The notes under the pieces were generated by a model that saw only the letters and a program-made list of their open reading frames with translations, was not told the origin of the DNA and ran no database searches. From Calendula officinalis (lineage: Eukaryota > Streptophyta > Magnoliopsida > Asterales > Asteraceae), in NCBI GenBank assembly GCA_963853835.1, contig OY970821.1, positions 54,084,640 to 54,148,639 of the forward strand: 64,000 nt of DNA. Direction: 5' to 3'. Position 1 is the stretch's first letter; the number at the start of each line of letters is the position of its first letter. This document shows, one piece after another, positions 26,629 to 40,427 of the stretch. The position numbers and the translations under genes are program-made.

Positions 26629-28697
26629 CTCTTCAATATCCAAGATTGTGTGACAAAAGGTGCTATACTAAAACATTCATAACTTTCAGCTCGGGTGTCC
26701 GTTTCACGCTCACGAGTAACCACAATAGTTGGTTCGTTCGTCACTGTCAAGAACAAGTTCGGCCCGAACTCTTCACCGTTCCCGGCCCGAACTTCATTTT
26801 CGGCCCGAACTTCAACCTCGGCCCGAACTCCGACCTCGGCCCGAACTCCGACCTCGGCCCGAACATCATCCTCGGCCCGAACACCGAACTTCGGCCCGAA
26901 CACCGAACTTCGGCCCGAACACCACTTCGGCCCGAACACCACTTCGGCCCGAACATCCCACTTCGGCCCGAACACCACTTCGGCCCGAACATCCCTCTTC
27001 GGCCCGAACTCTTCAATATCCAAGATTGTGTGACAAAAGGTGTTATACTAAAACATTCGTAACTTTCAGCTCGGGTGTCCGTTTCACGCCCACGAGTAAC
27101 CAAAATAGCTGGTTCGTTCGTCACTGTGAAGAACGAGTTCGGCCCGAACTCTTCACTGTTCCCGGCCCGAACTTCATTTTCGGCCCGAACTTCAACCTCG
27201 GCCCGAACTTCAACCTCGGCCCGAACTCGGACCTCGGCCCGAACTTCAACCTCGGCCCGAACATCATCCTCGGCCCTATCCAGGATTGTGTGACAAATGG
27301 TGCTATACTAAAACATTCATAACTTTCAGCTCGGGTGTCCGTTTCACGCCCACGAGTAACCAAAATAGCTGGTTCGTTCGTCACTGCCAAGAACAAGTTT
27401 GACCCGAACTCTTCACTGTTCCCGGCCTGAACTTCATTTTCTGCCCGAACTTCAACCTCAGCCCGAACTTCAACCTCGGCCCGAACTCCGACCTCGGCCC
27501 GAACTTGAACCTCGGCCCGAAAATCATCCTCGGCCCGAACACCGAACTTCGGCCCGAACACCACTTCGGTCCGAACATCCCACTTCGGCCTGAACACCAC
27601 TTCCGCCCGAACATCCCTCTTCGGCCCAAACTCTTCAATATCCAAGATTGTGTGACAAAAGGTGCTACACTAAAACATTCATAACTTTCAGCTCGGGTGT
27701 CCGTTTCACGCCCACGAGTAACCAAAATAGCTAGTTCGTTCGTCACTGCCAAGAACAAGTTCGGCCCGAACTCTTCACTGTTCCCGGCCCGAACTTCAAC
27801 CTCTGCCCGTACTTCAACCTCGGCCCGAACTCCGACCTCGGCCCGATCTTCAACCTCGGCCCGACCATCATCCTCGGCCCGAACACCGAACTTCGGCCCG
27901 AACACCACTTCGGCCGGAACACCACTTCGGCCCGAACATCCCACTTCGGCCCGAACAACACTTCGGCCCGAACTCTTCAATATCCAAGATTGTGTGACAA
28001 AAGGTGCTATACTAAAACATTCGTAACTTTCAGCTCGGGTGTCCGTTTCACGCCCACGAGTAACCAAAATAGATGGTTCGTTCGTCACTGCCAAGAACAA
28101 GTTCGGCCCGAACGCTTCACTGTTCCCGGCCCGAACTTCATTTTCGGCCCGAACTTCAACCTCGGCCCGAACTTCAACCTCGGCCCGAACTCCGACCTCG
28201 GCCCGAACTTCAACCTCGGCCCAAACATCATCCTCGGCCCGAACACCGAACTTCGGCCCGAACACCACTTCGGCCCGAACATCCCACTTCGGCCCGAACA
28301 CCACTTCGGCCCGAACATCCCACTTCGGCCCGAACATCCCTCTTCGGCCCGAACTCTTCAATATCCAAGATTGTGTCACAAAAGGTGCTATACTAAAACA
28401 TTCATAACTTTCAGCTCGGGTGTCCGTTTCACGCCCACGAGTAACCAAAATAGTTGGTTCGTTCGTCACTGCCAAGAAAAAGTTCGGCTCGAACTCTTCA
28501 CTGTTCCCGGCCCGAACTTCATTTTCGTCCCGAACTTCAACCTCGGCCCGAACTTCAACCTCGGCTCGAACTCCGACCTCGGCCCGAACTTCAACCTCGG
28601 CCGAACATCATCCTCGGCCCGAACACCGAACTTCGGCCCGAACATCCCACTTCGGCCCGAACACCACTTCGGCCCGAACATCCCTCTTCGGCCCGAA
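26629..28697 (+). repeat. Mixed monomers including a 262 bp truncated one
   Basis: Modules start near 26629, 27009, 27271, 27631, 27973 and 28354. The monomer at 27009 (262 bp) has lost the distal block: the core after atcatcct is broken (CTCGGCCCTATCCAGGATTG, 27268-27287) and runs straight into a module that lacks its usual first bases. This is the one junction I saw that is not explained by a clean core-to-core exchange. Confidence 0.8.
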
Positions 28698-30142
28698 CTC
28701 TTCAATATCCAAGATTGTGTGACAAAAGGTGCTATACTAAAACATTCATAACTTTCAGCTCGGGTGTCCGTTTCACGCCCACGAGTAACCAAAATAGCTG
28801 GTTCGTTCGTCAATGCCAAGAACAAGTTTGACCCGAACTCTTCACTGTTCCCGGCCCGAACTTCATTTTCTGCCCGAACTTCAACCTCGGCTCGAACTTC
28901 AACCTCGGCCCGAACTCCGACCTCGGCCCGAACTTCAACCTCGGCCCGAACATCATCCCCGGCCCGAACACCGAACTTCAGCCCGAGCACCACTTCGGCC
29001 CGAACACCACTTCGGCCCGAACATCCCACTTCGGCCCGAACACCACTTCGGCCCGAACATCCCTCTACGGCCCGAACTCTTCATATCCAAGATTGTGTGA
29101 CAATAGGTGCTATACTAAAACATTCATAACTTTCAGCTCGGGTGTCCGTTTCACGCCCACGAGTAACCAAAATAGCTGGTTCGTTCGTCACTGCCAAGAA
29201 CAAGTTTGACCCGAACTCTTCACTGTTCCCGGCCCGAACTTCATTTTCGGCCCGAACTTCAATCTCGGCCCGAAATCCGACCTCGGCCCGAACTTCAACC
29301 TCGGCCCGAACATCATCCTCGGCCCGAACACCGAACTTCGGCCCGAACACCACTTCGGCCCGAACATCCCACTTCGGGCCGAACACCACTTCGGCCCGAA
29401 CATCCCTCTTCGGCCCGAACTCTTCAATATCCAAGATTGTGTGACAAAAGGTGCTATACTAAAACATTCATAACTTTCAGCTCGGGTGTCCGTTTCACGC
29501 CCACGAGTAACCAAAATAGCTGGTTCGTTCGTCAATGCCAAGAACAAGTTTGACCCGAACTCTTCACTGTTCCCGGCCCGAACTTCATTTTCTGCCCGAA
29601 CTTCAACCTCGGCTCGAACTTCAATCTCGGCCCGAACTCCGACCTCGGCCCGAACTTCAACCTCGGCCCGAACATCATCCTCGGCCCGAACACCGAACTT
29701 CAGCCCGAGCACCACTTCGGCCCGAACACCACTTCGGCCCGAACATCCCACTTCGGCCCGAACACCACTTCGGCCCAAACATCCCTCTTCGGCCCGAACT
29801 CTTCAATATCTAAGATTGTGTGACAAAAGGTGCTATACTAAAACATTCATAACTTTCAGCTCGGGTGTCCGTTTCACGCCCACGAGTAACAAAAATAGCT
29901 GGTTCGTTCGTCACTGCCAAGAACAAGTTCGACCCGATCTCTTCACTGTTCCCGGCCCGAACTTCATTTTCGGCCCGAACTTCAATCTCGGCCCGAAATC
30001 CGACCTCGGCCCGAACTTCATCCTCGGCCCGAACATCATCCTCGGCCCGAACACCGAACTTCGGCCCGAACACCACTTCGGCCCGAACATCCCACTTCGG
30101 GCCGAACACCACTTCGGCCCGAACATCACTCTTCGGCCCGAA
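28698..30142 (+). repeat. Dimeric higher-order repeat, about 0.72 kb x 2
   Basis: Modules start near 28698, 29076, 29420 and 29799, and the first two recur 722-723 bp later. One monomer type has GTCAATGCCAAG and the other has CGAAATCCGACC. From here on, many monomers carry the flipped core TTCGGGCCGAA (first seen near 29374), which I did not see in the left half of the array. Confidence 0.82.
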
Positions 30143-31625
30143 CTCTTCAATATCCAAGATTGTGTGACAAAAGGTGCTATACTAAAACATTCATAACTTT
30201 CAGCTCGGGTGTCCGTTTCACGCCCACGAGTGACCAAAATAGCTGGTTCGTTCGTCACTGCCAAGAACAAGGTCGGCCCGAACTCTTCACTGTTCCCGGC
30301 CCGAACTTCAACCTCGGCCCGAACTTCAACCTCGGCCCGAACTTCAACCTCGGCTCGAACTCCGACCTCGGCCCGAACTTCAACCTCGGCCCGAACATCA
30401 TCCTCGGCCCGAACACCGAACTTCGGCCCGAACACCACTTCGGCCCGAACATCCCACTTCGGCCCGAACACCACTTCGGCCCGAACATCCCTCTTCGTCC
30501 CGAACTCTTCAATATCCAAGATTGTGTGACAAAAGGTGCTATACTAAAACATTCATAACTTTCAGCTCGGGTGTCCGTTTCACGCCCATGAGTAACCAAA
30601 ATAGATGGTTCGTTCGTCACTGCCAAGAACAAGTTCGGCCCGAACGCTTCACTGTTCCCGGCCCGAACTTCATTTTCGGCCCGAACTTCAACTTCGGCCC
30701 GAACTTCAACCTCGGCCCGAACTCCGACCTCGGCCCGAACTTCAACCTCGGCCCAAACATCATCCTCGGCCCGAACACCGAACTTCGGCCCGAACACCAC
30801 TGCGGCCCGAACATCCCACTTCGGTACGAACACCACTTCGGCCCGAACATCCCACTTCGGCCCGAACATCCCTCTTCGGCCCGAACTCTTCAATATCCAA
30901 GATTGTGTGACAAAAGGTGCTATACTAAAACATTCATAACTTTCAGCTCGGGTGTCCGTTTCACGCCCACGAGTGACCAAAATAGCTGGTTCGTTCGTCA
31001 CTGCCAAGAACAAGTTCGGCCCGAACTCTTCACTGTTCCCGGCCCGAACTTCATTTTCGGCCCGAACTTCAACCTCGGCCCGAACTTCAACCTCGGCTCG
31101 AACTCCGACCTCGGCCCGAACTTCAACCTCGGCCCGAACATCATCCTCGGCCCGAACACCGAACTTCGGCCTGAACACCACTTCGGCCCGAATATCCCAC
31201 TTCGGCCCGAACACCACTTCGGCCCGAACATCCCTCTTCGGCCCGAACTCTTCAATATCCAAGATTGTGTGACAAAAGGTGCTATACTAAAACATTCATA
31301 ACTTTCAGCTCGGGTGTCCGTTTCACGCCCACGAGTAACCAAAATAGCTGGTTCGTTCGACACTGCCAAGAACAAGTTCGGCCCGAACTCTTCACTGTTC
31401 CCGGCCCGAACTTCATTTTCGGCCCGAACTTCAACCTCGGCTCGAACTTCAACCTCGGCCCGAACTCCGACCTCGGCCCGAACTTCAACCTCGGCCCGAA
31501 CTTCAACCTCGGCCCGAACACCGAACTTCAGCCCGAGCACCACTTCGGCCCGAACACCACTTCGGACCGAACATCCCACTTCGGCCCGAACACCACTTCG
31601 GCCCGAACATCCCTCTTCGGCCCGA

Positions 31626-34600
31626 ACTCTTCAATATCCAAGATTGTGTGACAAAAGGTGATATACTAAACATTCATAACTTTCAGCTCGGGTGTCCGTT
31701 TCACGCCCACGAGTAACCAAAATAGCTGGTTCGTTCGTCACTGCCAAGAACAAGTTCGACCCGAACTCTTCACTGTTCCCGGCCCGAACTTCATTTTCGG
31801 CCCGAACTTCAATCTCGGCCCGAAATCCGACCTCGGCCCGAACTTCAACCTCGGCCCGAACATCATCCTCGGCCCGAACACCACTTCGGCCCGAACATCC
31901 CACTTCGGGCCGAACACCACTTCGGCCCGAACATCCCTCTTCGGCCTGAACTCTTCAATATCCAAGATTGTGTGACAAAAGGTGCTATACTAAAACATTC
32001 ATAACTTTCAGCTCGGGTGTCCGTTTCACGCCCACGAGTGACCAAAATAGCTGGTTCGTTCGTCACTGCCAAGAACAAGTTCGGCCCGAACTCTTCACTG
32101 TTCCCGGCCCGAACTTCATTTTCGGCCCGAACTTCAACCTCGGCCCGAACTTCAACCTCGGCTCGAACTCCGACCTCGGCCCGAACTCCGACCTCGGCCC
32201 GAACTTCAACCTCGGCCCGAACATCATCCTCGGCCCGAACACCGAACTTCGGCCCGAACACCACTTCGGCCCGAACATCCCTCTTCGGCCCGAACATCCC
32301 TCTTTGGCCCGAACTCTTCAATATCCAAGATTGTGTGACAAAAGGTGCTATACTAAAACATTCATAACTTTCAGCTCGGGTGTCCGTTTAACGCCCACGA
32401 GTAACCAAAATAGCTGGTTCGTTCGTCACTGCCAAGAACAAGTTCGGCCCGAACTCTTCACTGTTCCCGGCCCAAACTTCATTTTCGGCCCGAACTTCAA
32501 CCTCGGCCCGAACTTCAACCTCGGCCCGAACTCCGACCTCGGCCCGAACTCCGACCTCGGCCCGAACTTCAACCTCGGCCCGAACATCATCCTCGGCCCG
32601 AACACCGAACTTCGGCCCGAACACCACTTCGGCCCGAACATCCCTCTTCGGCCCGAACTCTTCAATATCCAAGATTGTGTGACAAAAGGTGCTATACTAA
32701 AACATTCATAACTTTCAGCTCGGGTGTCCGTTTCACGCCCACGAGTGACCAAAATAGCTGGTTCGTTCGTCACTGCCAAGAACAAGTTCGGCCCGAACTC
32801 TTCACTGTTCCCGGCCCGAACTTCATTTTCGGCCCGAACTTCAACCTCGGCCCGAACTTCAACCTCGGCTCGAACTCCGACCTCGGCCCGAACTTCAACC
32901 TCGGCCCGAACATCATCCTCGGCCCGAACACCGAACTTCGGCCCGAACACCACTTCGGCCCGAATATCCCACTTCGGCCCGAACACCACTTCGGCCCGAA
33001 CATCCCTCTTTGGCCCGAACTCTTCAATATCCAAGATTGTGTGACAAAAGGTGCTATACTAAAACATTCATAACTTTCAGCTCGGGTGTCCGTTTAACGC
33101 CCACGAGTAACCAAAATAGCTGGTTCGTTCGTCACTGCCAAGAACAAGTTCGGCCCGAACTCTTCACTGTTCCCGGCCCAAACTTCATTTTCGGCCCGAA
33201 CTTCAACCTCGGCCCGAACTTCAACCTCGGCCCGAACTCCGACCTCGGCCCGAACTTCGACCTCGGCCCGAACATCATCCTCGGCCCGAACACCGAACTT
33301 CGGCCCGAACACCACTTCGGCCCGAACATCCCTCTTCGGCCCGAACTCTTCAATATCCAAGATTGTGTGACAAAAGGTGTTATACTAAAACATTCATAAC
33401 TTTCAGCTTGGTTGTCCGTTTCACGCCCACGAGTAACCAAAATAGCTGGTTCGTTCGTCACTGCCAAGAACAAGTTCGGCCCGAACTCTTCACTGTTCCC
33501 GGCCCGAACTTCATTTTCGGCCCGAACTTCAATCTCGGCCCGAAATCCGACCTCGGCCCGAACTTCAACCTCGGCCCGAACATCATCCTCGGCCCGAACA
33601 CCACTTCGGCCCGAACATCCAACTTCGGGCCGAACACCACTTCGGCCCGAACATCCCTCTTCGGCCTGAACTCTTCAATATCCAAGATTGTGTGACAAAA
33701 GGTGCTATACTAAAACATTCATAACTTTCAGCTCGGGTGTCCGTTTCACGCCCACGAGTGACCAAAATAGCTGGTTCGTTCGTCACTGCCAAGAACAAGT
33801 TCGGCCCGAACTCTTCACTGTTCCCGGCCCGAACTTCATTTTCGGCCCGAACTTCAACCTCGGCCCGAACTTCAACCTGGGCTCGAACTCCGACCTCGGC
33901 CCGAACTTCAACCTCGGCCCGAACATCATCCTCGGCCCGAACACCGAACTTCGGCCCGAACACCACTTCGGCCCGAATATCCCACTTCGGCCCGAACACC
34001 ACTTCGGCCCGAACATCCCTCTTTGGCCCGAACTCTTCAATATCCAAGATTGTGTGACAAAAGATGCTATACTAAAACATTCATAACTTTCAGCTCGGGT
34101 GTCCGTTTAACGCCCACGAGTAACCAAAATAGCTGGTTCGTTCGTCACTGCCAAGAACAAGTTCGGCCCGAACTCTTCACTGTTCCCGGCCCAAACTTCA
34201 TTTTCGGCCCGAACTTCAACCTCGGCCCGAACTTCAACCTCGGCCCGAACTCCGACCTCGGCCCGAACTCCGACCTCGGCCCGAACTTCAACCTCGGCCC
34301 GAACATCATCCTCGGCCCGAACACCGAACTTCGGCCCGAACACCACTTCGGCCCGAACATCCCTCTTCGGCCCGAACTCTTCAATATCCAAGATTGTGTG
34401 ACAAAAGGTGCTATACTAAAACATTCATAACTTTCAGCTCGGGTGTCCGTTTCACGCCCACGAGTGACCAAAATAGCTGGTTCGTTCGTCACTGCCAAGA
34501 ACAAGTTCGGCCCGAACTCTTCACTGTTCCCGGCCCGAACTTCATTTTCGGCCCGAACTTCAACCTCGGCCCGAACTTCAACCTCGGCTCGAACTCCGAC

Positions 34601-34738
34601 CTCGGCCCGAACTTCAACCTCGGCCCGAACATCATCCTCGGCCCGAACACCGAACTTCGGCCCGAACACCACTTCGGCCCGAATATCCCACTTCGGCCCG
34701 AACACCACTTCGGCCCGAACATCCCTCTTCGGCCCGAA
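31626..34738 (+). repeat. Higher-order repeat of 1720 bp, about 1.8 copies
   Basis: Spacings 325, 362, 345, 362 and 326 bp (31626-33345) are followed by 325, 362, 344 and 361 bp (33346-34738). Monomers with GTTTAACGCC, with CATCCCTCTTTGGCCC and with GAGTGACC occur in the same order in both copies. The second copy ends one monomer early. Confidence 0.82.
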
Positions 34739-37592
34739 CTCTTCAATATCCAAGATTGTGTGACAAAAGGTGTTATACTAAAACATTCATAACTTTCAGC
34801 TTGGTTGTCCGATTCACGCCCACGAGTAACCAAAATAGCTGGTTCGTTCGTCACTGCCAAGAACAAGTTCGGCCCGAACTCTTCACTGTTCCCGGCCCGA
34901 ACTTCAACCTCTGCCCGAACTTCAACCTCGGCCTGAACTCCGACCTCGGCCCGAACTTCAACCTCGGCTCGAACATCATCCTCGGCCCGAACACCGAACT
35001 TCTGCCCGAACACCACTTCGGGCCGAACACCACTTCGGCCCAAACATCCCACTTCGGCCCGAATACCATTTCGGCCCGAACATCCCTCTTCGGCCCGAAC
35101 TCTTCAATATCCAAGATTGTGTGACAAAAGGTGCTATACTAAAACATTCATAACTTTCAGCTCGGGTGTCCGTTTCACGCCCACGAGTAACCAAAATAGC
35201 TGGTTCGTTCGTCACTGCCAAAAACAAGTTCGGCCCGAACTCTTCACTGTTCCCGGCCCGAACTTCATTTTCGGCCCGAACTTCAACCTCGGCCCGAATT
35301 TCAACCTCGGCCCGAAATCCGACCTCGACCCGAACTTCAACCTCGTCCCGAACATCATCCTCGGCCCGAACACCGAACTTCGGCCCGAACACCACTTCGG
35401 CCCGAACATCCCACTTCGGGCCGAACACCACTTCGGCCCGAACATCCCTCTTCGACCCGAACACTTCAATATCCAAGATTGTGTGACAAAAGGTGCTATA
35501 CTAAAACATTCATAACTTTCAGCTCGGGTGTCCGTTTCACGCCCACGAGTGACCAAAATAGCTGGTTCGTTCGTCACTGCCAAGAACAAGTTTGGCCCGA
35601 ACTCTTCACTGTTCCCGGCCCGAACTTCATTTTCGGCCCGAACTTCAACCTCGGCCCGAACTTCAACCTCGGCACGAACTCCGACCTCGGCCCGAACTTC
35701 AACCTCAGCCCGAACATCATCCTCGGCCCGAACACCGAACTTCGGCCCGAACACCACTTCGGCCCGAACACCACTTCGGCCCGAACATCCCACTTCGGCC
35801 CGAACACCACTTCGGCCCGAACATCCCTCTTCGGCCCGAACTCTTCAATATCCAAGATTGTGTGACAAAAGATGCTATACTAAAACATTCATAACTTTCA
35901 GCTCGGGTGTCCGTTTAACGCCCACGAGTAACCAAAATAGCTGGTTCGTTCGTCACTGCCAAGAACAAGTTCGGCCCGAACTCTTCACTATTCCCGACCC
36001 AAACTTAATTTTTGGCCCGAACTTCAACCTCGGCCCGAACTTCAACCTCGGCCCGAACTCCGACCTCGGCCCGAACTTCAACCTCGGCCCGGACATCATC
36101 CTCGGTCCGAACACCGAACTTCGGCCCGAACACCACTTCGGCTCGAACACCACTTCGGCCCGAACATCCCACTTCGGCCCGAACACCACTTCGGCCCGAA
36201 CATCCCTCTTCGACCCGAACTCTTCAATATCCAAGATTGTGTGACAAAAGGTGCTATACTAAAACATTCACAACTTTCAGCTCGGGTGTCCGTTTAACGC
36301 CCACGAGTAACAAAAATAGCTGGTTCGTTCGTCACTGCCAAGAACAAGTTCGGTCCGAACTCTTCACTGTTCCCGGCCCAAACTTCATTTTCGGCTCGAA
36401 CTTCAACCTCGGCCCGAACTTCAACCTCGGCCCGAACTCCGACCTCGGCCCGAACTTCAACCTCGGCTCGAACACCGAACTTCGGCCCGAACACCACTTC
36501 GGCTCGAACACCACCTCGGCCCGAACATCCCACTTCGGCCCGAACACCACTTCGTCCCGAACATCCCTCTTCGGCCCGAACTCTTCAATATCCAAGATTG
36601 TGTGACAAACGGTGCTATACTAAAACATTCATAACTTTCAGCTCGGGTGTCCGTTTCACGCCCACGAGTAACCAAAATAGCTGGTTCGTTCGTCACTGCC
36701 AAGAACAAGTTCGGCCCGAACTCTTCACTGTTCCCGGCCCGAACATCATCCTCGGCCCGAACACCGAACTTCGGCCCGAACACCACTTCGGGCCGAACAC
36801 CACTTCGGCCCCAACATCCCACTTCGGCCCGAACACCACTTCGGCCCGAACATCCCTCTTCGGCCCGAACTCTTCAATATCCAAGATTGTGTGACAAAAG
36901 GTGTTATACTAAAACATTCATAACTTTCAGCTCGGGTGTCCGTTTCACGCCCACGAGTAACCAAAATAGTTGGTTCGTTCGTCACTGTCAAGAACAAGTT
37001 TGACCCGAACTCTTCACTGTTCCCGGCCCGAACTTCATTTTCTGCCCGAACTTCAACCTCGGCCCGAACTTCAACCTCGGCCCGAACTCCGACCTCGGTC
37101 CGAACTTCAACCTCGGCCCGAAAATCATCCTCGGCCCGAACACCGAACTTCGGCCCGAACACCACTTCGGCCCGAGCACCACTTCGGCCCGAACATCCCA
37201 CTTCGGCCCGAACACCACTTCGGCCCGAACATCCCTCTTCGGCCCGAACTCTTCAATATCCAAGATTGTGTGACAAAAGGTGCTATACTAAAACATTCAT
37301 AACTTTCAGCTCGGGTGTCCGTTTAACGCCCACGAGTAACCAAAATAGCTGGTTCGTTCGTCACTGCCAAGAACAAGTTCGGCCCGAACTCTTCACTGTT
37401 CCCGGCCCAAACTTCATTTTCTGCCTGAACTTCAACCTCGGCCCGAACTTCAACCTCGGCCCGAACTCCGACCTCGGCCCGAACTCCGACCTCGGCCCGA
37501 ACTTCAACCTCGGCCCGAACATCATCCTCGGCCCGAACACCGAACTTCGGCCCGAACACCACTTCGGCCCGAACATCCCTCTTCGGCCCGAA
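34739..37592 (+). repeat. Higher-order repeat unit 3, copy A (2854 bp)
   Basis: Eight monomers have spacings of about 361, 362, 379, 379, 361, 289, 379 and 344 bp. Diagnostic variants include CAGCTTGGTTGTCC in the first module, CCGACCCAAACTTAATTT, and a 289 bp monomer (36581-36869) lacking the ttcaacct run. All recur in copy B. Confidence 0.87.
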
Positions 37593-40427
37593 CTCTTCAA
37601 TATCCAAGATTGTGTGACAAAAGGTGTTATACTAAAACATTCATAACTTTCAGCTTGGTTGTCCGATTCACGCCCACGAGTAACCAAAATAGCTGGTTCG
37701 TTCGTCACTGCCAAGAACAAGTTCGGCCCGAACTCTTCACTGTTCCCGGCCCGAACTTCAACCTCTGCCCGAACTTCAACCTCGGCCTGAACTCCGACCT
37801 CGGCCCGAACTTCAACCTCGGCTCGAACATCATCCTCGGCCCGAACACCGAACTTCTGCCCGAACACCACTTCGGGCCGAACACCACTTCGGCCCAAACA
37901 TCCCACTTCGGCCCGAATACCATTTCGGCCCGAACATCCCTCTTCGGCCCGAACTCTTCAATATCCAAGATTGTGTGACAAAAGGTGCTATACTAAAACA
38001 TTTATAACTTTCAGCTCGGGTGTCCGTTTCACGCCCACGAGTAACCAAAATAGCTGGTTCGTTCGTCACTGCCAAAAACAAGTTCGGCCCGAACTCTTCA
38101 CTGTTCCCGGCCCGAACTTCATTTTCGGCCCGAACTTCAACCTCGGCCCGAATTTCAACCTCGGCCCGAAATCCGACCTCGACCCGAACTTCAACCTCGT
38201 CCCGAACATCATCCTCGGCCCGAACACCGAACTTCGGCCCGAACACCACTTCGGCCCGAACATCCCTCTTCGACCCGAACACTTCAATATCCAAGATTGT
38301 GTGACAAAAGGTGCTATACTAAAACATTCATAACTTTCAGCTCGGGTGTCCGTTTCACGCCCACGAGTGACCAAAATAGCTGGTTCGTTCGTCACTGCCA
38401 AGAACAAGTTCGGCCCGAACTCTTCACTGTTCCCGGCCCGAACTTCATTTTCGGCCCGAACTTCAACCTCGGCCCGAACTTCAACCTCGGCACGAACTCC
38501 GACCTCGGCCCGAACTTCAACCTCAGCCCGAACATCATCCTCGGCCCGAACACCGAACTTCGGCCCGAACACCACTTCGGCCCGAACACCACTTCGGCCC
38601 GAACATCCCACTTCGGCCCGAACACCACTTCGGCCCGAACATCCCTCTTCGGCCCGAACTCTTCAATATCCAAGATTGTGTGACAAAAGATGCTATACTA
38701 AAACATTCATAACTTTCAGCTCGGGTGTCTGTTTAACGCCCACGAGTAACCAAAATAGCTGGTTCGTTCGTCACTGCCAAGAACAAGTTCGGCCCGAACT
38801 CTTCACTATTCCCGACCCAAACTTAATTTTTGGCCCGAACTTCAACCTCGGCCCGAACTTCAACCTCGGCCCGAACTCCGACCTCGGCCCGAACTTCAAC
38901 CTCGGCCCGGACATCATCCTCGGTCCGAACACCGAACTTCGGCCCGAACACCACTTCGGCTCGAACACCACTTCGGCCCGAACATCCCACTTCGGCCCGA
39001 ACACCACTTCGGCCCGAACATCCCTCTTCGACCCGAACTCTTCAATATCCAAGATTGTGTGACAAAAGGTGCTATACTAAAACATTCACAACTTTCAGCT
39101 CGGGTGTCCGTTTAACGCCCACGAGTAACAAAAATAGCTGGTTCGTTCGTCACTGCCAAGAACAAGTTCGGCCCGAACTCTTCACTGTTCCCGGCCCAAA
39201 CTTCATTTTCGGCTCGAACTTCAACCTCGGCCCGAACTTCAACCTCGGCCCGAACTCCGACCTCGGCCCGAACTCCGACCTCGGCCCGAACTTCAACCTC
39301 GGCTCGAACACCGAACTTCGGCCCGAACACCACTTCGGCTCGAACACCACCTCGGCCCGAACATCCCACTTCGGCCCGAACACCACTTCGTCCCGAACAT
39401 CCCTCTTCGGCCCGAACTCTTCAATATCCAAGATTATGTGACAAACGGTGCTATACTAAAACATTCATAACTTTCAGCTCGGGTGTCCGTTTCACGCCCA
39501 CGAGTAACCAAAATAGCTGGTTCGTTCGTCACTGCCAAGAACAAGTTCGGCCCGAACTCTTCACTGTTCCCGGCCCGAACATCATCCTCGGCCCGAACAC
39601 CGAACTTCGGCCCGAACACCACTTCGGGCCGAACACCACTTCGGCCCAAACATCCCACTTCGGCCCGAACACCACTTCGGCCCGAACATCCCTCTTCGGC
39701 CCGAACTCTTCAATATCCAAGATTGTGTGACAAAAGGTGTTATACTAAAACATTCATAACTTTCAGCTCGGGTGTCCGTTTCACGCCCACGAGTAACCAA
39801 AATAGTTGGTTCGTTCGTCACTGTCAAGAACAAGTTTGACCCGAACTCTTCACTGTTCCCGGCCCGAACTTCATTTTCTGCCCGAACTTCAACCTCGGCC
39901 CGAACTTCAACCTCGGCCCGAACTCCGACCTCGGTCCGAACTTCAACCTCGGCCCGAAAATCATCCTCGGCCCGAACACCGAACTTCGGCCCGAACACCA
40001 CTTCGGCCCGAGCACCACTTCGGCCCGAACATCCCACTTCGGCCCGAACACCACTTCGGCCCGAACATCCCTCTTCGGCCCGAACTCTTCAATATCCAAG
40101 ATTGTGTGACAAAATGTGCTATACTAAAACATTCATAACTTTCAGCTCGGGTGTCCGTTTCACGCCCACGAGTAACCAAAATAGCTGGTTCGTTCGTCAC
40201 TGCCAAGAACAAGTTTGACCCGAACTCTTCACTGTTCCCGGCCCGAACTTCTTTTTCTGCCCGAACTTCAACCTCGGCCAGAACTTCAACCTCGGCCCGA
40301 AAATCATCCTCGGCCCGAACACCGAACTTCGGCCCGAACACCACTTCGGCCCGAACACCATTTCGGCCCGAACATCCCACTTCGGCCCGAACACCACTTC
40401 GGCCCGAACATCCCTATTCGGCCCGAA
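37593..40427 (+). repeat. Higher-order repeat unit 3, copy B (2835 bp)
   Basis: This is an adjacent copy of 34739-37592 with spacings 361, 326, 379, 379, 379, 289, 379 and 343 bp. The offset to copy A changes from 2854 to 2818 to 2836 bp because of a 36 bp loss (two sub-repeats) and an 18 bp gain (one extra tccgacct sub-repeat). Both changes are whole sub-repeats. Confidence 0.87.
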
